From JBBQDZ01 sp038237515 (GTDB lineage Bacteria; Actinomycetota; Thermoleophilia; Gaiellales; Gaiellaceae): a DNA stretch of 26,682 bases. The stretch's first letter is position 1. Every line of letters begins with the position of its first letter. Location of the stretch: positions 1 to 26,682 of the forward strand of contig JBBRYP010000064.1 of the NCBI GenBank assembly GCA_038237515.1. The letters are read 5' to 3'. Made by a program: the position numbers and the translations under genes. The notes beneath the pieces are model-generated. The model did not search any database. It was not told the origin of the DNA and saw only the letters and a program-made list of their open reading frames with translations. Shown here in pieces: positions 13,446 to 22,002 of the stretch.

Positions 13446-16400
13446 TCAGCCGCTGAGGGATGCCACGGCGGCCGGGAACGGAGCGGGCTCGACACCGATC
13501 TGCTCCATCCGGCCCGCGTAGACGCGGTACGCGCGCCTCGCTTCTCCGTGACGGCCCGCCGCCGCGAACGCGCACACGAGTCCGAGCTGCGCTTCCTCGT
13601 CGTAGGCATCCCGCTCGACGATGCGCAAGCGGTAGCGGATCGCCTCGTCGTGCCTGCCGCTCTGCGTCCCGAGGTCCGCCAGCGCCCCCGCCACTGCCCG
13701 GTAGGCAGCGCGGGCCTCCTCGCGGAGAGCCATCGACCAGTCCTCGTAGACGTCCTCTTCCAGGAAGTCTCCCGTATAGGCGATCTCGGCGGCCTCGAGG
13801 CGCTCGAGCGCTTCCTCCTCGTGGGCGTCGCGCCACTGCCTCAATCCCTCGGCGGCATCCGCGAGGAAGTCGTCGACGTCCACCGCGACATGCGCGGTGT
13901 CGAGCGCGACCGACCGCTCTCCCGCGACCAGGAAGTGGTTCGGCGGCAGCCGATGGCCCGGATCGAGGACGGCTCTGACAGTGCTGAGCGCCACAGACAG
14001 GCGGTTGCCGGTCTTCGCGGGATCCTCCTCGGGCCAGAGGGCCTCGACGAGGTAGTCGCGGGTGACGGAGTGGCCTCGGTGGCAAACGAGGATCTTGAGC
14101 ACGTCGCGGGCCTTCCTCGACCGCCATTCGGAGGGTGCGACGGGGTCGCCCGCACGAAGCACACGGAACCTTCCGAGCGCGTTCACAGTCACGGGAGCCG
14201 GGTCGTGGGCCGGAAGCGCCGCGATCAATCCGGCGGACGCGCCGCCGGTCCGGACCCCGAGCCTCTGCAGGCGCCGCATCGCATCGGCGCCGGCTTGCTC
14301 GTCCCCGCCGATTCGGGCCCGGGCCAGCGCGGCCCGGGCCTCTCCGAGGCGGCTGCGGAGCTCGCGCCAGATCGCGATCGCTTCGTCCAGGAGCGACAGC
14401 CGGGCCTGCGCCGTCGAGCTGGACATCGCCCCCAACTCGAGCGCCTCGGCGAGCCCGCCCCGATCGGTCCGCTCGCGCGCGAGCGCCGCGCTCTCCGCCG
14501 CCCTGGCCGCAGCGGCTTCGCGGTCTCCCGCAGCGAGAGCGACCCAGCCCGACGAGAGGACGGCGAAGACGAGCCCGTGCCCCGACTCCCGGCCGAGGCG
14601 GCAAGCCCTGTCGGCCACGATGGCGGCTCGCGCTGGATCCTCGGCGGCGAGCACGCGGGCCAGGTTGGCGAGCCCGTAGCTCACGACCTGGACGTCCCCT
14701 GCATCCTCCGCACCGCGCAGGGCCTCCTCGAGCACCACCCGCGCCAGCGAGGCCTCGCCTCGCTCTCGATAGAGCTCCCCGATCTCCATCATCGCCCCGA
14801 AGACGCGGCTCGAGCCGTTCCGCTCGTAGAGCCTCCTCGCAGCCACGAAGTCGGCCATGGCAAGCTCGAACTCGCCCAGAACGGAGCGGATCTCTCCGCG
14901 CTTCAGCAGCGCGAACGCGGTCGTGAGCGGCGCCCCGGCCACGTCGCCGAGCGAGACCGCGATCTCGAGCTCGGCCAGCGCCTCCTCGAGCGAGCCCTGC
15001 TGGATCAGATGGGCGACGTGGTTGCAGCGAATCCGGATCGTCTGGATGACGTCGTTCGCGCGCTCGGAGGCGTCGAGCCCGCTTCGATAGTGCTCCGCCG
15101 TCCTCGCCGGGTCGAGGCGGAGCGCGAGCACCATCGAGACGTTGTGTGCCGCGGCCAGCGCGCGGTGATTCCCCGACTCCTCCGCGCGCGTGAGCGCATC
15201 GGCCGCGGCCCGCGCGGCCGCGTCTAGGTCGCCGACGCTCAGGTGCGCCGAGGCCGCTCCGGCGAGAAGAAGCGCCTCCGCTGCGGCGTCGCCGGTTGCG
15301 GGGCGGCCCCGCGCGTAGGCATCGAGTGCGCGTTCCGGCGCGCCGCGATCGAAGTGGATGCGGCCGATCCGCCAGGCCAGGCCGGGGGGAAGCGAGGCCT
15401 CCTCCCCTGCCGCTCTCCGGTAGCAGGCGAGAGCCTCGTCCCACTCGCCTTTGAGCGCGTGCGCCTCGCCGAAGATCTCCTCGAGCTGTTCGCTGCGGGC
15501 CTCGGGTGGCAGGAACGCTGCGGCGTCCTGAATGCCGTCGAGAGCTCCGCCCGTGAGCAGCTCGTCCCCGTGGCCCATGAGCAGCCGCCCGAGCTCCTCT
15601 CCATCCGCGCTCGCCGTCGCTGCGCGGAGCGCGGAATGCAGATCCCCTCGTGCCTCGAACCAGCGCGCAGCCTTGCGTTGCTGGGCGCTGAGCTCCACCG
15701 CGGAGAGCGGCCAGCGCTCGGTCGCGAAGTCGCGAACCAGGCCGTGGAGGGCGAACCAGGGCTCGTCCCCGCTTTCGGCCTGGACGAGCAGCCCCCGCCC
15801 GGCCAGGAGCGGCAGCGTCTCGGCGGCTGCGCGCATGCCCAGCTCGGAACAGAGCTCGGAGGTGAAGCGGTCGAGGTGCGCCACTGCCCGGAGGAGGTCG
15901 CGCACGTCCGGCTCCTCGCCGGCAAGCGCCTCCTCGGCGAGGTAGTTGAAGATCAGGCCGCCCGGGCGGGACAGGCCGCGCAGAACGCTTTGACGCCTCG
16001 CGGGTTGCGTTCCCCGCAGTGCCTCCACGGCGAGCCGCACCGCGGCGGGCCAGCCCGCGGTGAGCTCATAGACCGCCGCTGCGATCGAGCCGGAGCCGGA
16101 GCCGGAGCCGAGCTCAGATTCGAGGAGCTCCCCGACCTCTGGCCCCGAGAAGGCGAGATTCGCTGCGTCGATCGCGAGCACCTCACCACGGCCGCGCAGA
16201 CGCTCGACCGGAAACGGCAGCTCCGTGCGCGAGGCGATCACGTGATGGAGCTCGGGCGGGCCCTGACGGCACAGCGTCTCGATCAGCCGGGCCGAGGGCG
16301 TGCCCCCCACGAGCTCCTGAAGGTCGTCGAGCACCAGCACGAAGCCGCTGCCGAGGCTTCCGTCGATCCATTCGCAGACCCGCGCAGCGAGCGCCTCCGC

Positions 16401-16790
16401 ACGGGCGTGCTCATCGCTTGCGGCGGCCGGGGAGCGACCGAGGCGGGTCGCCAGCTCGGAAAGGTCGGGTAGGCGTTCGCGGAAGGCATCGACCAGCCCG
16501 CGAACGAGAACGGCGAGCGATGCGTCAGAGCCGTCGAGCGTGTACCAGGCACATGCCCGTCCACGCGCCCACCCCGCGAGCAGCGTCGACTTTCCGAAAC
16601 CCGGTCCTGCGACGACCGTCGTCAGGCGCCGCGTCAGAGCTGCGTCGAGGCGTAACACCAGCCCCGGGCGCTGCAGGTGGACGCTGGGCGGCGCGGGCGG
16701 CTGGAGCTTCGCGCTCGGGGTGCGCACGACGCCGGCGTGCCGTCGAGGCGCCGCTGGCCGTCCAGCCGCAGACTCGCTAGCTCGACTCAC
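13446..16790 (-). CDS. MalT-like ATPase transcriptional regulator with C-terminal SARP/BTAD module
   Basis: Encodes about 1,114 residues. The N-terminal half is a STAND/MalT-type ATPase: Walker A GPGFGKST (62-69) and a Walker B-like FVLVLDDLQEL near 155. A long TPR-like helical array follows (about 390-850). At the C-terminus lie a winged-helix DNA-binding domain (about 866-950, LGRFRVLRAG and SRKARDVLKILVCHRGHSVT) and a bacterial transcriptional activator domain (about 960-1105, DVDDFLADAAEG to YRVYAGRMEQIG). Such proteins are signal-dependent activators, so it probably switches on the co-directional secreted operon below it. The start is uncertain: GTG 16790 or TTG 16796 are the only options after an in-frame stop, and both overlap a short leader ORF. 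Canonical SARPs carry the DNA-binding domain at the N-terminus; here it is C-terminal. Confidence 0.88.
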   Translation of the reverse strand: MSRASESAAGRPAAPRRHAGVVRTPSAKLQPPAPPSVHLQRPGLVLRLDAALTRRLTTVVAGPGFGKSTLLAGWARGRACAWYTLDGSDASLAVLVRGLVDAFRERLPDLSELATRLGRSPAAASDEHARAEALAARVCEWIDGSLGSGFVLVLDDLQELVGGTPSARLIETLCRQGPPELHHVIASRTELPFPVERLRGRGEVLAIDAANLAFSGPEVGELLESELGSGSGSGSIAAAVYELTAGWPAAVRLAVEALRGTQPARRQSVLRGLSRPGGLIFNYLAEEALAGEEPDVRDLLRAVAHLDRFTSELCSELGMRAAAETLPLLAGRGLLVQAESGDEPWFALHGLVRDFATERWPLSAVELSAQQRKAARWFEARGDLHSALRAATASADGEELGRLLMGHGDELLTGGALDGIQDAAAFLPPEARSEQLEEIFGEAHALKGEWDEALACYRRAAGEEASLPPGLAWRIGRIHFDRGAPERALDAYARGRPATGDAAAEALLLAGAASAHLSVGDLDAAARAAADALTRAEESGNHRALAAAHNVSMVLALRLDPARTAEHYRSGLDASERANDVIQTIRIRCNHVAHLIQQGSLEEALAELEIAVSLGDVAGAPLTTAFALLKRGEIRSVLGEFELAMADFVAARRLYERNGSSRVFGAMMEIGELYRERGEASLARVVLEEALRGAEDAGDVQVVSYGLANLARVLAAEDPARAAIVADRACRLGRESGHGLVFAVLSSGWVALAAGDREAAAARAAESAALARERTDRGGLAEALELGAMSSSTAQARLSLLDEAIAIWRELRSRLGEARAALARARIGGDEQAGADAMRRLQRLGVRTGGASAGLIAALPAHDPAPVTVNALGRFRVLRAGDPVAPSEWRSRKARDVLKILVCHRGHSVTRDYLVEALWPEEDPAKTGNRLSVALSTVRAVLDPGHRLPPNHFLVAGERSVALDTAHVAVDVDDFLADAAEGLRQWRDAHEEEALERLEAAEIAYTGDFLEEDVYEDWSMALREEARAAYRAVAGALADLGTQSGRHDEAIRYRLRIVERDAYDEEAQLGLVCAFAAAGRHGEARRAYRVYAGRMEQIGVEPAPFPAAVASLSG

Positions 16791-16821
16791 GATCAACCCC
16801 CCGGTCGCTCTGCCCCAGCAT
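16777..16821 (-). CDS. Candidate 14-codon leader ORF overlapping the regulator start
   Basis: An ATG at 16821 has the best ribosome-binding site near the regulator (AAAAGGTGAGA just upstream). It encodes MLGQSDRGVDRESS and stops at 16777, past the regulator start at 16790 in a different frame. The regulator's own start has only a G-rich tract nearby. This is the layout of a translationally coupled or attenuating leader peptide. It could instead mark a sequencing frameshift, in which case the regulator would begin at 16821. Translation is not shown. Confidence 0.35.
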   Translation of the reverse strand: MLGQSDRGVDRESS

Positions 16822-16863
16822 TCTCACCTTTTGGACGGCATCCGTCGAGAGCGCCCGGTGCCA

Positions 16864-16894
16864 CTCGACGGGGCGGATCTCGTTCTCGACGGGG
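16864..16894 (-). promoter_or_regulatory. TCGAG direct repeats upstream of the SARP-type regulator
   Basis: CTCGACGGGG occurs at 16864-16873 and again at 16885-16894, 21 bp apart, about two helical turns. On the minus strand each reads CCCCGTCGAG, containing TCGAG, the core of known SARP operators in Streptomyces, where heptamers repeat at about 11 or 22 bp. They lie 74-105 bp above the regulator start, a fitting place for autoregulation. A third TCGAG in direct plus-strand orientation is at about 16854. Binding is inference. Confidence 0.4.
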
Positions 16895-16935
16895 ATGTGA
16901 AGCGCTCCGAACGCCGGCCCCCGCACGAGGACGCC

Positions 16936-17271
16936 TCAGCGGCCGAGCAGGACTGCGAGCAGCTGCGCGAGCTCGAAGACGTCGAGGCCGCCCTTCGCGG
17001 CCTTCGCCAGGTCGAAGCCCTTCCTGGCGAGCCCGAGCACGAGCTCCTCGCGGCTCTGGTGCGACTTGCAGGCTGCATAGTCGAGCGCGCGCATCACGGT
17101 GCGCTGCACGGCGCGGTCGGCGGTATCGCCTGCGAGCACGTGCCTCGCGCGGCAGGGATCGTGGAGCCGCCCCGACCCGTAGCCTCTCCCACTCGCGGCG
17201 AGCTCCGAGCCCAGGAGCGCTGCCACCGCGAGCAGCGTCGCGAGGACGACGGCGACCGAACGCGACCTCAT
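16936..17271 (-). CDS. Small secreted or membrane-tethered protein, unknown
   Basis: Encodes 111 residues. An N-terminal hydrophobic segment (about 6-26, VAVVLATLLAVAALLGSELA) looks like a signal peptide or single anchor. The mature part holds two cysteines (DPCRARH and YAACKSH) that could pair, and a helical C-terminus (ELVLGLARKGFDLAKAAKGGLDVFELAQLLAVLLGR). The start overlaps the stop of the MFS transporter by 4 bp (ATGA), so the two are co-translated; this suggests an accessory to transport, but I do not recognise the family. It lies 145 nt above the regulator start, and read-through from the transporter promoter into the regulator is possible. Confidence 0.7.
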   Translation of the reverse strand: MRSRSVAVVLATLLAVAALLGSELAASGRGYGSGRLHDPCRARHVLAGDTADRAVQRTVMRALDYAACKSHQSREELVLGLARKGFDLAKAAKGGLDVFELAQLLAVLLGR

Positions 17272-18626
17272 GCCGGCTCCTTGCGGAGGAGCAGCAGGGG
17301 GAGCAGCGCGACGAGACCCATGAGCGCTGCGAGGAGGAACGCCCGGCGAAACCCTCTGGTGACGACGGCGCGGATCACCCCGTCGAGGCGATGCCGTAGG
17401 CGCTCGAGGCGCGGACGCTCATCGCTCCCGCTCTCCGCCTGACGGAACTGAGGCCGGAAGTCAGGCAGCGAGCCGTGGGGTGTGCGCCCGATCTGCCGGG
17501 CGAGGTCGATCGCGAGCGGGAGCTTCGTCTCGAGGCGTAGGGGGGCGTCGAGGACGACTGCGGTGCCGGCGCGCTCCGCGCGGTCGGTGCCGGTCTTCAG
17601 ATCCCGCGCAAGGAGCGGCGTCAGGGCCACGAGCCCGATCAGAAGCCCGGCGTGCCGGGCGGCGACCGACCACGTCGCGCTGCCGCCAGGGCGCGCGCTG
17701 CCCGCCAGGGAGGCGTTCGTCAGCCACGGCACCGTTAGCCCCAGGCCTGCACCGCAGAGCATGAGCGACGCGACGACCCAGGCGACGTGGCTCGCCGGGA
17801 GCAGCGCCATCCCGACGAGGCCTCCAGCGAGTGCGACGGCCCCGGCGGCGACGGGGCCGGCGCCGAGCCGTCCCGCTGCCGCCTTCGCGGCGAGCGTCGC
17901 CGCGGGCATCGCGGTGACGACGGCGGCGGCCTCGAGCGGGGCAAGCTTCCACACGTCGACGAGGAGGACGACGACGAGGAACAGTGCACCCACGAGCGCT
18001 GCCGAGACGGCGGCCAAGGCAGCGTTCGCCGCGAGTCGGCGAAGACGCCCCGACGCCGGCGCGTCCGAAGAGGGCGGCCCCGGCAGTCGCCCGACCGACG
18101 CCGCCAGTGCCAGCGCGGCAATGGGAGCCTGCGCGAGGAAGATCGCGCGCCAATCGAAAGCCTGCGTCAGAGCGCCGCCGGCTGCCGGGCCGATCGCAGT
18201 GCCGATCGCGCCGGCAAGCGCCCAGAGTCGCTCCCCGCTTTGCGGCGTCCGCGCGAGAGCGCGTGCCAGCGGAAGCGATCCGGCGAGCAGCGCGGCGGCC
18301 CCCAGTCCCTGGACGCAGCGAAAGGCGACGAGGAGCGAGAGCCCGCTCGAGACGCCGCAGGCGATCGAGGCGGCGACGAAGGTCGCGAGGCCGGCTCGGA
18401 TCAGGAGCGTGGGGGAGAGACGCCTGGCCCCGACGACGAGCGCCGTTGCGGCGAGCGCGACGACGAGGTTGTACGAGGAGATGACCCAGGAGACGCCTGT
18501 AACCGAGGTGTCGAAGGTGCGGAGTAGCTCGGGGAGGGCGAGGACGACGATCGAAGCGTCTGCGAATGCGAGCGCGACCGCCGTGACGAGCGCGGCGAGT
18601 CGGAGCCCTCGGGTGGCGCCGGCCAC
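17268..18626 (-). CDS. MFS transporter, DHA2-like drug/proton antiporter type
   Basis: Encodes 452 residues from GTG 18626. The sequence is a train of hydrophobic helices with the usual MFS landmarks of the 14-helix DHA2 group: the first helix ends LALPELLRTF with D/S-V-T-G, then WVISSYNLVVALAATALVVGARRL, the RCVQGLGAAALLAGSLPLA motif and AIGTAIGPAAGGALTQAFDWRAIFLAQAP (motif C-like). About 12-13 helices can be counted, with a hydrophilic stretch of about 100 residues near 335-420 before the last one. It should export small molecules using proton flux; the substrate is unknown. The start is preceded by a divergent gene only 48 nt away, so the promoters overlap. The stop overlaps the small secreted gene. 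Confidence 0.85.
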   Translation of the reverse strand: MAGATRGLRLAALVTAVALAFADASIVVLALPELLRTFDTSVTGVSWVISSYNLVVALAATALVVGARRLSPTLLIRAGLATFVAASIACGVSSGLSLLVAFRCVQGLGAAALLAGSLPLARALARTPQSGERLWALAGAIGTAIGPAAGGALTQAFDWRAIFLAQAPIAALALAASVGRLPGPPSSDAPASGRLRRLAANAALAAVSAALVGALFLVVVLLVDVWKLAPLEAAAVVTAMPAATLAAKAAAGRLGAGPVAAGAVALAGGLVGMALLPASHVAWVVASLMLCGAGLGLTVPWLTNASLAGSARPGGSATWSVAARHAGLLIGLVALTPLLARDLKTGTDRAERAGTAVVLDAPLRLETKLPLAIDLARQIGRTPHGSLPDFRPQFRQAESGSDERPRLERLRHRLDGVIRAVVTRGFRRAFLLAALMGLVALLPLLLLRKEPA

Positions 18627-18674
18627 GGTCGTAGCGTGCCACGCGGTGCCTCAAGGAGCCGCGCTCGACCGCCG

Positions 18675-20660
18675 ATGCCTCCGAGTGGAGTGAGACGCCT
18701 TCCAATCGTCCTCGCCTGCCTCGCCACCGCCGCGGCGCTCCTAGCCGGGAACGCGCGCGCGGGGATCCAGTTCGGCGTCACCGAGGACGCCTCGAAGTTC
18801 TCGACCGACGGCGGCGCCGCCGTCCTCGCGGACCTCGTCGACCTCGGCATGTCCGAGAACGCAGTCTCGGTTGCCTGGGATCCCGCCCATCCGCAGCGGC
18901 TCGCCGACAAGGCGCTGCTCGACCGGCTTGTTGCCACCGCGGCTGCTCGCCGGGTGCGGGTTGTCTTCGTCGTCTATGGAGCAGCACCGGACGCCTTCGC
19001 GACCACGCCCGCGGTCGGCACCCAGTTCGGCGCGTTCCTCCAGCTGCTCGCGCGGTCATACCCGTCCGTCCGGGACTTCGTCATCGGGAACGAGCCCAAC
19101 TACGGTGCGTTCTGGGTGCCCCAGACGGGTGCAGGCGCCGCCTACGAGTCGCTGCTCGCCCACGGCTACGACGCGCTCAAGGCGGTCGACCCGCGGATCG
19201 ACGTCGTGGGGATGGGCCTCGCGGCACGCGGCAATGGCGTGACCTCGACGTCGCCCGTCGTGTTCCTCCACGACGCGGGTGAGGCCTACCGGCAGAGCGG
19301 CCGCACGCGCCCGCTGATGGACGCCCTCGCCTATCACCCGTACCCCGCTTCCTCGGTCGCGCCGGTCGACAGCCGGCAGGGCTGGCCCGACGCCGGCCTC
19401 GCCGACCTCGACCGGATCAAGCAGGCGGTCTACGACGCCTTCCACGGCACCGCCCAGCCGACCTTCGAGGACGGACTGTCGCTGCGAATCACGGAGATCG
19501 GCTGGCAGGCCGCGGTGTCGGCGCCGGAGCTCGGCGCCTATCGCGGCACCGAGAACGTCCGGACGACCGACGAGGCGACGCAGGCGGAGATCTACTCCCA
19601 GGTCGTCCGCCGGCTCGAGTGCGACCCGTCGGTAACCGACGTCCTCTTCTTCCACCTGATCGACGAGCCGGATCTCCGGGGGTTCCAGAGCGGCCTGATC
19701 CGGGCCGACGGCTCGCTGCGCCCCTCCTACGCAGCAGTCAAGTCGACGATCGCGGAGACGGGCGGCCGTTGCACGGGCTCCCTCCTCCGCTGGCACCACG
19801 ACGAGGGAGTGGTCGGGGCGAACGTCGAGTTCGCGGCCGCCGACGGGCCTCCCCGCTTCACGGCGACGGCCGCCGAAGGCGTGGTCTACCGCGCAGCGAT
19901 CGTGCCCGTCGAGGGCTCGGTCGACCGCGAGGCGATCGCCGCCGCCCTCGAGGCAGCCGGAATCGCAGATGCAGCCCTCCGTGCGCGTGTGCCCGCAAGG
20001 GAACGCCTCGAGACTCCTTCGGCTGACGGGCGCTATGTCCAGGCGGTGCTCCTCCAAGCGAGCCTCGCCTCCGAGAGAAGCTCGCTCTTCGTCTCCGCGC
20101 CCTTCTCCGTCTCGGCTCCGCCGGGCGCGACCGCTGCGCCCGCTGCGGCCGCGCCCACTGCGACCGCGCCCGCAGCGACATCGCCCGCCCCGCCAACGCC
20201 GGATCCCGTCCGGACCTCGACGAGCCCTGCGGCTGAGCCGGTTGCGCCTCAGGCACCCGTAGCGCTCGAACCGCTCCAGGCCACGGCGCCGCCACCGCCG
20301 CCGGCCCCGCCGCCATCGCCGACGCCGCTCGTCTTCCGAAGTGCCGGCCGGAGCGCACCTGCGCCGGCGGCGAAGCCGAAGCCCGCGTCGCTGCGCTTCC
20401 GCCAACGCGCGCGGAGCGCGGCCGTACCGCCGGAGAAGACGACCGCCGCCTTCTCGCCGCGGATCACCGTCGAACAGTCCCGTCTCCCCGCGAAGCCGGG
20501 CCCGGCCGGCGAGGCGACCTCGCGCGCGCGGCCGCCGGCGCTCCAGCGCCTGCAGCTCGGCGGGGGAGCGCGCCTCCTCTCGCCCGCCGTCATCCTCCTG
20601 CTGCTGGGCGCCGCTGCCGCGGTGCTGACGACCGTGCGCCTTCTGCACAGGCGCTCATGA
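18675..20660 (+). CDS. Cell-surface clan-A glycoside hydrolase-like protein
   Basis: Encodes about 661 residues. A signal peptide (about 6-30) is followed by a TIM-barrel domain of the GH-A clan (about 32-380): VIGNEPNYGAF supplies the acid/base E140 and LRITEIGW the nucleophile E274, with HPYP and the HLIDEPDLRGFQSGL stretch in the expected places. This resembles the GH39/GH5-like uncharacterised glycosidases of actinobacteria. Next is a Pro/Ala/Thr-rich stalk (about 485-570) and a C-terminal membrane helix with an RRS tail, so it is anchored on the outside. I chose ATG 18675; ATG 18636 and GTG 18690 are alternatives. It is divergent from the MFS transporter, perhaps an enzyme for a sugar the transporter handles, but that is a guess. 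Confidence 0.82.
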   Translation: MPPSGVRRLPIVLACLATAAALLAGNARAGIQFGVTEDASKFSTDGGAAVLADLVDLGMSENAVSVAWDPAHPQRLADKALLDRLVATAAARRVRVVFVVYGAAPDAFATTPAVGTQFGAFLQLLARSYPSVRDFVIGNEPNYGAFWVPQTGAGAAYESLLAHGYDALKAVDPRIDVVGMGLAARGNGVTSTSPVVFLHDAGEAYRQSGRTRPLMDALAYHPYPASSVAPVDSRQGWPDAGLADLDRIKQAVYDAFHGTAQPTFEDGLSLRITEIGWQAAVSAPELGAYRGTENVRTTDEATQAEIYSQVVRRLECDPSVTDVLFFHLIDEPDLRGFQSGLIRADGSLRPSYAAVKSTIAETGGRCTGSLLRWHHDEGVVGANVEFAAADGPPRFTATAAEGVVYRAAIVPVEGSVDREAIAAALEAAGIADAALRARVPARERLETPSADGRYVQAVLLQASLASERSSLFVSAPFSVSAPPGATAAPAAAAPTATAPAATSPAPPTPDPVRTSTSPAAEPVAPQAPVALEPLQATAPPPPPAPPPSPTPLVFRSAGRSAPAPAAKPKPASLRFRQRARSAAVPPEKTTAAFSPRITVEQSRLPAKPGPAGEATSRARPPALQRLQLGGGARLLSPAVILLLLGAAAAVLTTVRLLHRRS

Positions 20661-20712
20661 CCCGCTGTCGAGCCGCGGGAACGCGAACCGGGGCTGAGTA
20701 GACTCAGGCGTC

Positions 20713-22002
20713 GTGGTGCAGGTCGAGCACTCCCCGCTCGAGCAGGGCGAGCTCGAGTGGGACACGCCGCTCTACCGCACGGCGCTCGCCCAGTTCCGCC
20801 AGGCAATCCCGCACGCGGACGTCGACCCGGTCGTGGCGCTGCGGCTCTCCTCGCCCGAGCGTGCGCTCCTCGTCAGCTTTCCCGTGCGGCTCGACAGCGG
20901 CGAGGCGGTGATCTTTCCGGGCTACCGCGTCCAGCACTCGACGGTACTCGGCCCGACGAAGGGCGGCATCCGCTACGCGCCGGACGTCTCGCTCGGGGAG
21001 TGCTCGGCGCTCGCGATGTGGATGACCTGGAAGTGCGCGCTCCTGCGACTTCCGTACGGCGGTGCCAAGGGGGGTGTGCGCTGCACGCCCCGCGACCTCT
21101 CTGCGAGCGAGCTCCAGCGGATCACCCGCCGCTACACCTCCGAGCTCGTCGGCTTCATCGGGCCGAAGGAGGACATCCCGGCGCCGGACATGGCGACGAA
21201 CGAGCAGACGATGGCCTGGATGATGGATACCTACTCGATGCAGGTCGGCCACGCGGTGCCGGAGATCGTCACCGGAAAGCCCATCTCGATCGGCGGCTCT
21301 GTCTTCCGGCACGAGGCGACCGGCGCCGGCGTCGTGATGGTGACCGAGCGCGCCTGCGAGCGGCTCGGGCGCCGCCTCGCCGACCAGCGTTGCGTCGTCC
21401 AGGGCTTCGGGAACGTCGGTGGGATCGCGGCCCGCGAGCTCGTCGAGAGGGGGGCCGCAGTCACCGCCGTCTCGGACTTCTCCGGCGGGGTCGTGGCGGA
21501 GCGGGGTCTCGACCTCGAGCACGTGCGCCGGTGGGTCGAGGCCAACCGGACGCTCGACGGCTACCCCGAGGCGGACCACGTTTCGAACGCGGAGCTGCTC
21601 GAGCTTCCGTGCGACCTGCTCGTCCTCGCGGCGCTCGAGGATCAGCTCACCGCGGGCAACGCCGGCCGGGTGCAGGCCTCGCTCGTCGCCGAGGGTGCGA
21701 ACGGGCCGACGTCGATCGAGGCGGACGCGATCCTCGCGGACCGCGGGATCAAGGTGCTTCCCGACGTGCTCACGAACGCCGGCGGCGTCACGGTCTCCTA
21801 CTTCGAGTGGGTGCAGGACTTGGGGCGGCTCTTCTGGGGCCGCGAGGAGATCAGGTCACGGCTCGCCGACAAGCTCAGCGGAGCCTTCGACCGCGTGTGG
21901 TCACTCTCCGAGTCCCGCGGCCTCTCGCTGCGCGGCGCCGCGCTCGTCGCCGGCATCCGCGAGGTGGCGGCCGCCCTGCAGGCGCGGGGCATCTACCCGT
22001 GA
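20713..22002 (+). CDS. gdhA: Glutamate dehydrogenase (Glu/Leu/Phe/Val dehydrogenase family)
   Basis: Encodes 429 residues, typical of hexameric glutamate dehydrogenases. The substrate domain has the PTKGGIRYAPDVS loop, K107 (TWKC), the catalytic K119 in LPYGGAKGG and D159 in PAPDMAT. The Rossmann domain carries GFGNVGG. It interconverts glutamate and 2-oxoglutarate plus ammonia with NAD(P). The residues for family members acting on branched amino acids are similar, so glutamate specificity is likely rather than certain. The start is GTG 20713 (another GTG at 20716); no strong ribosome-binding site. The stop overlaps the CBS-domain gene (GTGA, 21999-22002), coupling their translation; the pair could make the enzyme or its regulator respond to nucleotides. 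Confidence 0.92.
   Translation: MVQVEHSPLEQGELEWDTPLYRTALAQFRQAIPHADVDPVVALRLSSPERALLVSFPVRLDSGEAVIFPGYRVQHSTVLGPTKGGIRYAPDVSLGECSALAMWMTWKCALLRLPYGGAKGGVRCTPRDLSASELQRITRRYTSELVGFIGPKEDIPAPDMATNEQTMAWMMDTYSMQVGHAVPEIVTGKPISIGGSVFRHEATGAGVVMVTERACERLGRRLADQRCVVQGFGNVGGIAARELVERGAAVTAVSDFSGGVVAERGLDLEHVRRWVEANRTLDGYPEADHVSNAELLELPCDLLVLAALEDQLTAGNAGRVQASLVAEGANGPTSIEADAILADRGIKVLPDVLTNAGGVTVSYFEWVQDLGRLFWGREEIRSRLADKLSGAFDRVWSLSESRGLSLRGAALVAGIREVAAALQARGIYP

Noticed and set aside
12975..15227. Open frame of 750 codons on the plus strand, antisense to the regulator
   Set aside because: Product of GC-rich codon bias only; the minus strand carries Walker A, winged-helix and BTAD signatures.
18636..18674. 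Upstream ATG 18636 as the start of the glycosidase-like protein
   Set aside because: It would add only Arg/Pro-rich residues before the signal peptide and leave 9 nt between divergent starts; ATG 18675 or GTG 18690 is more likely.
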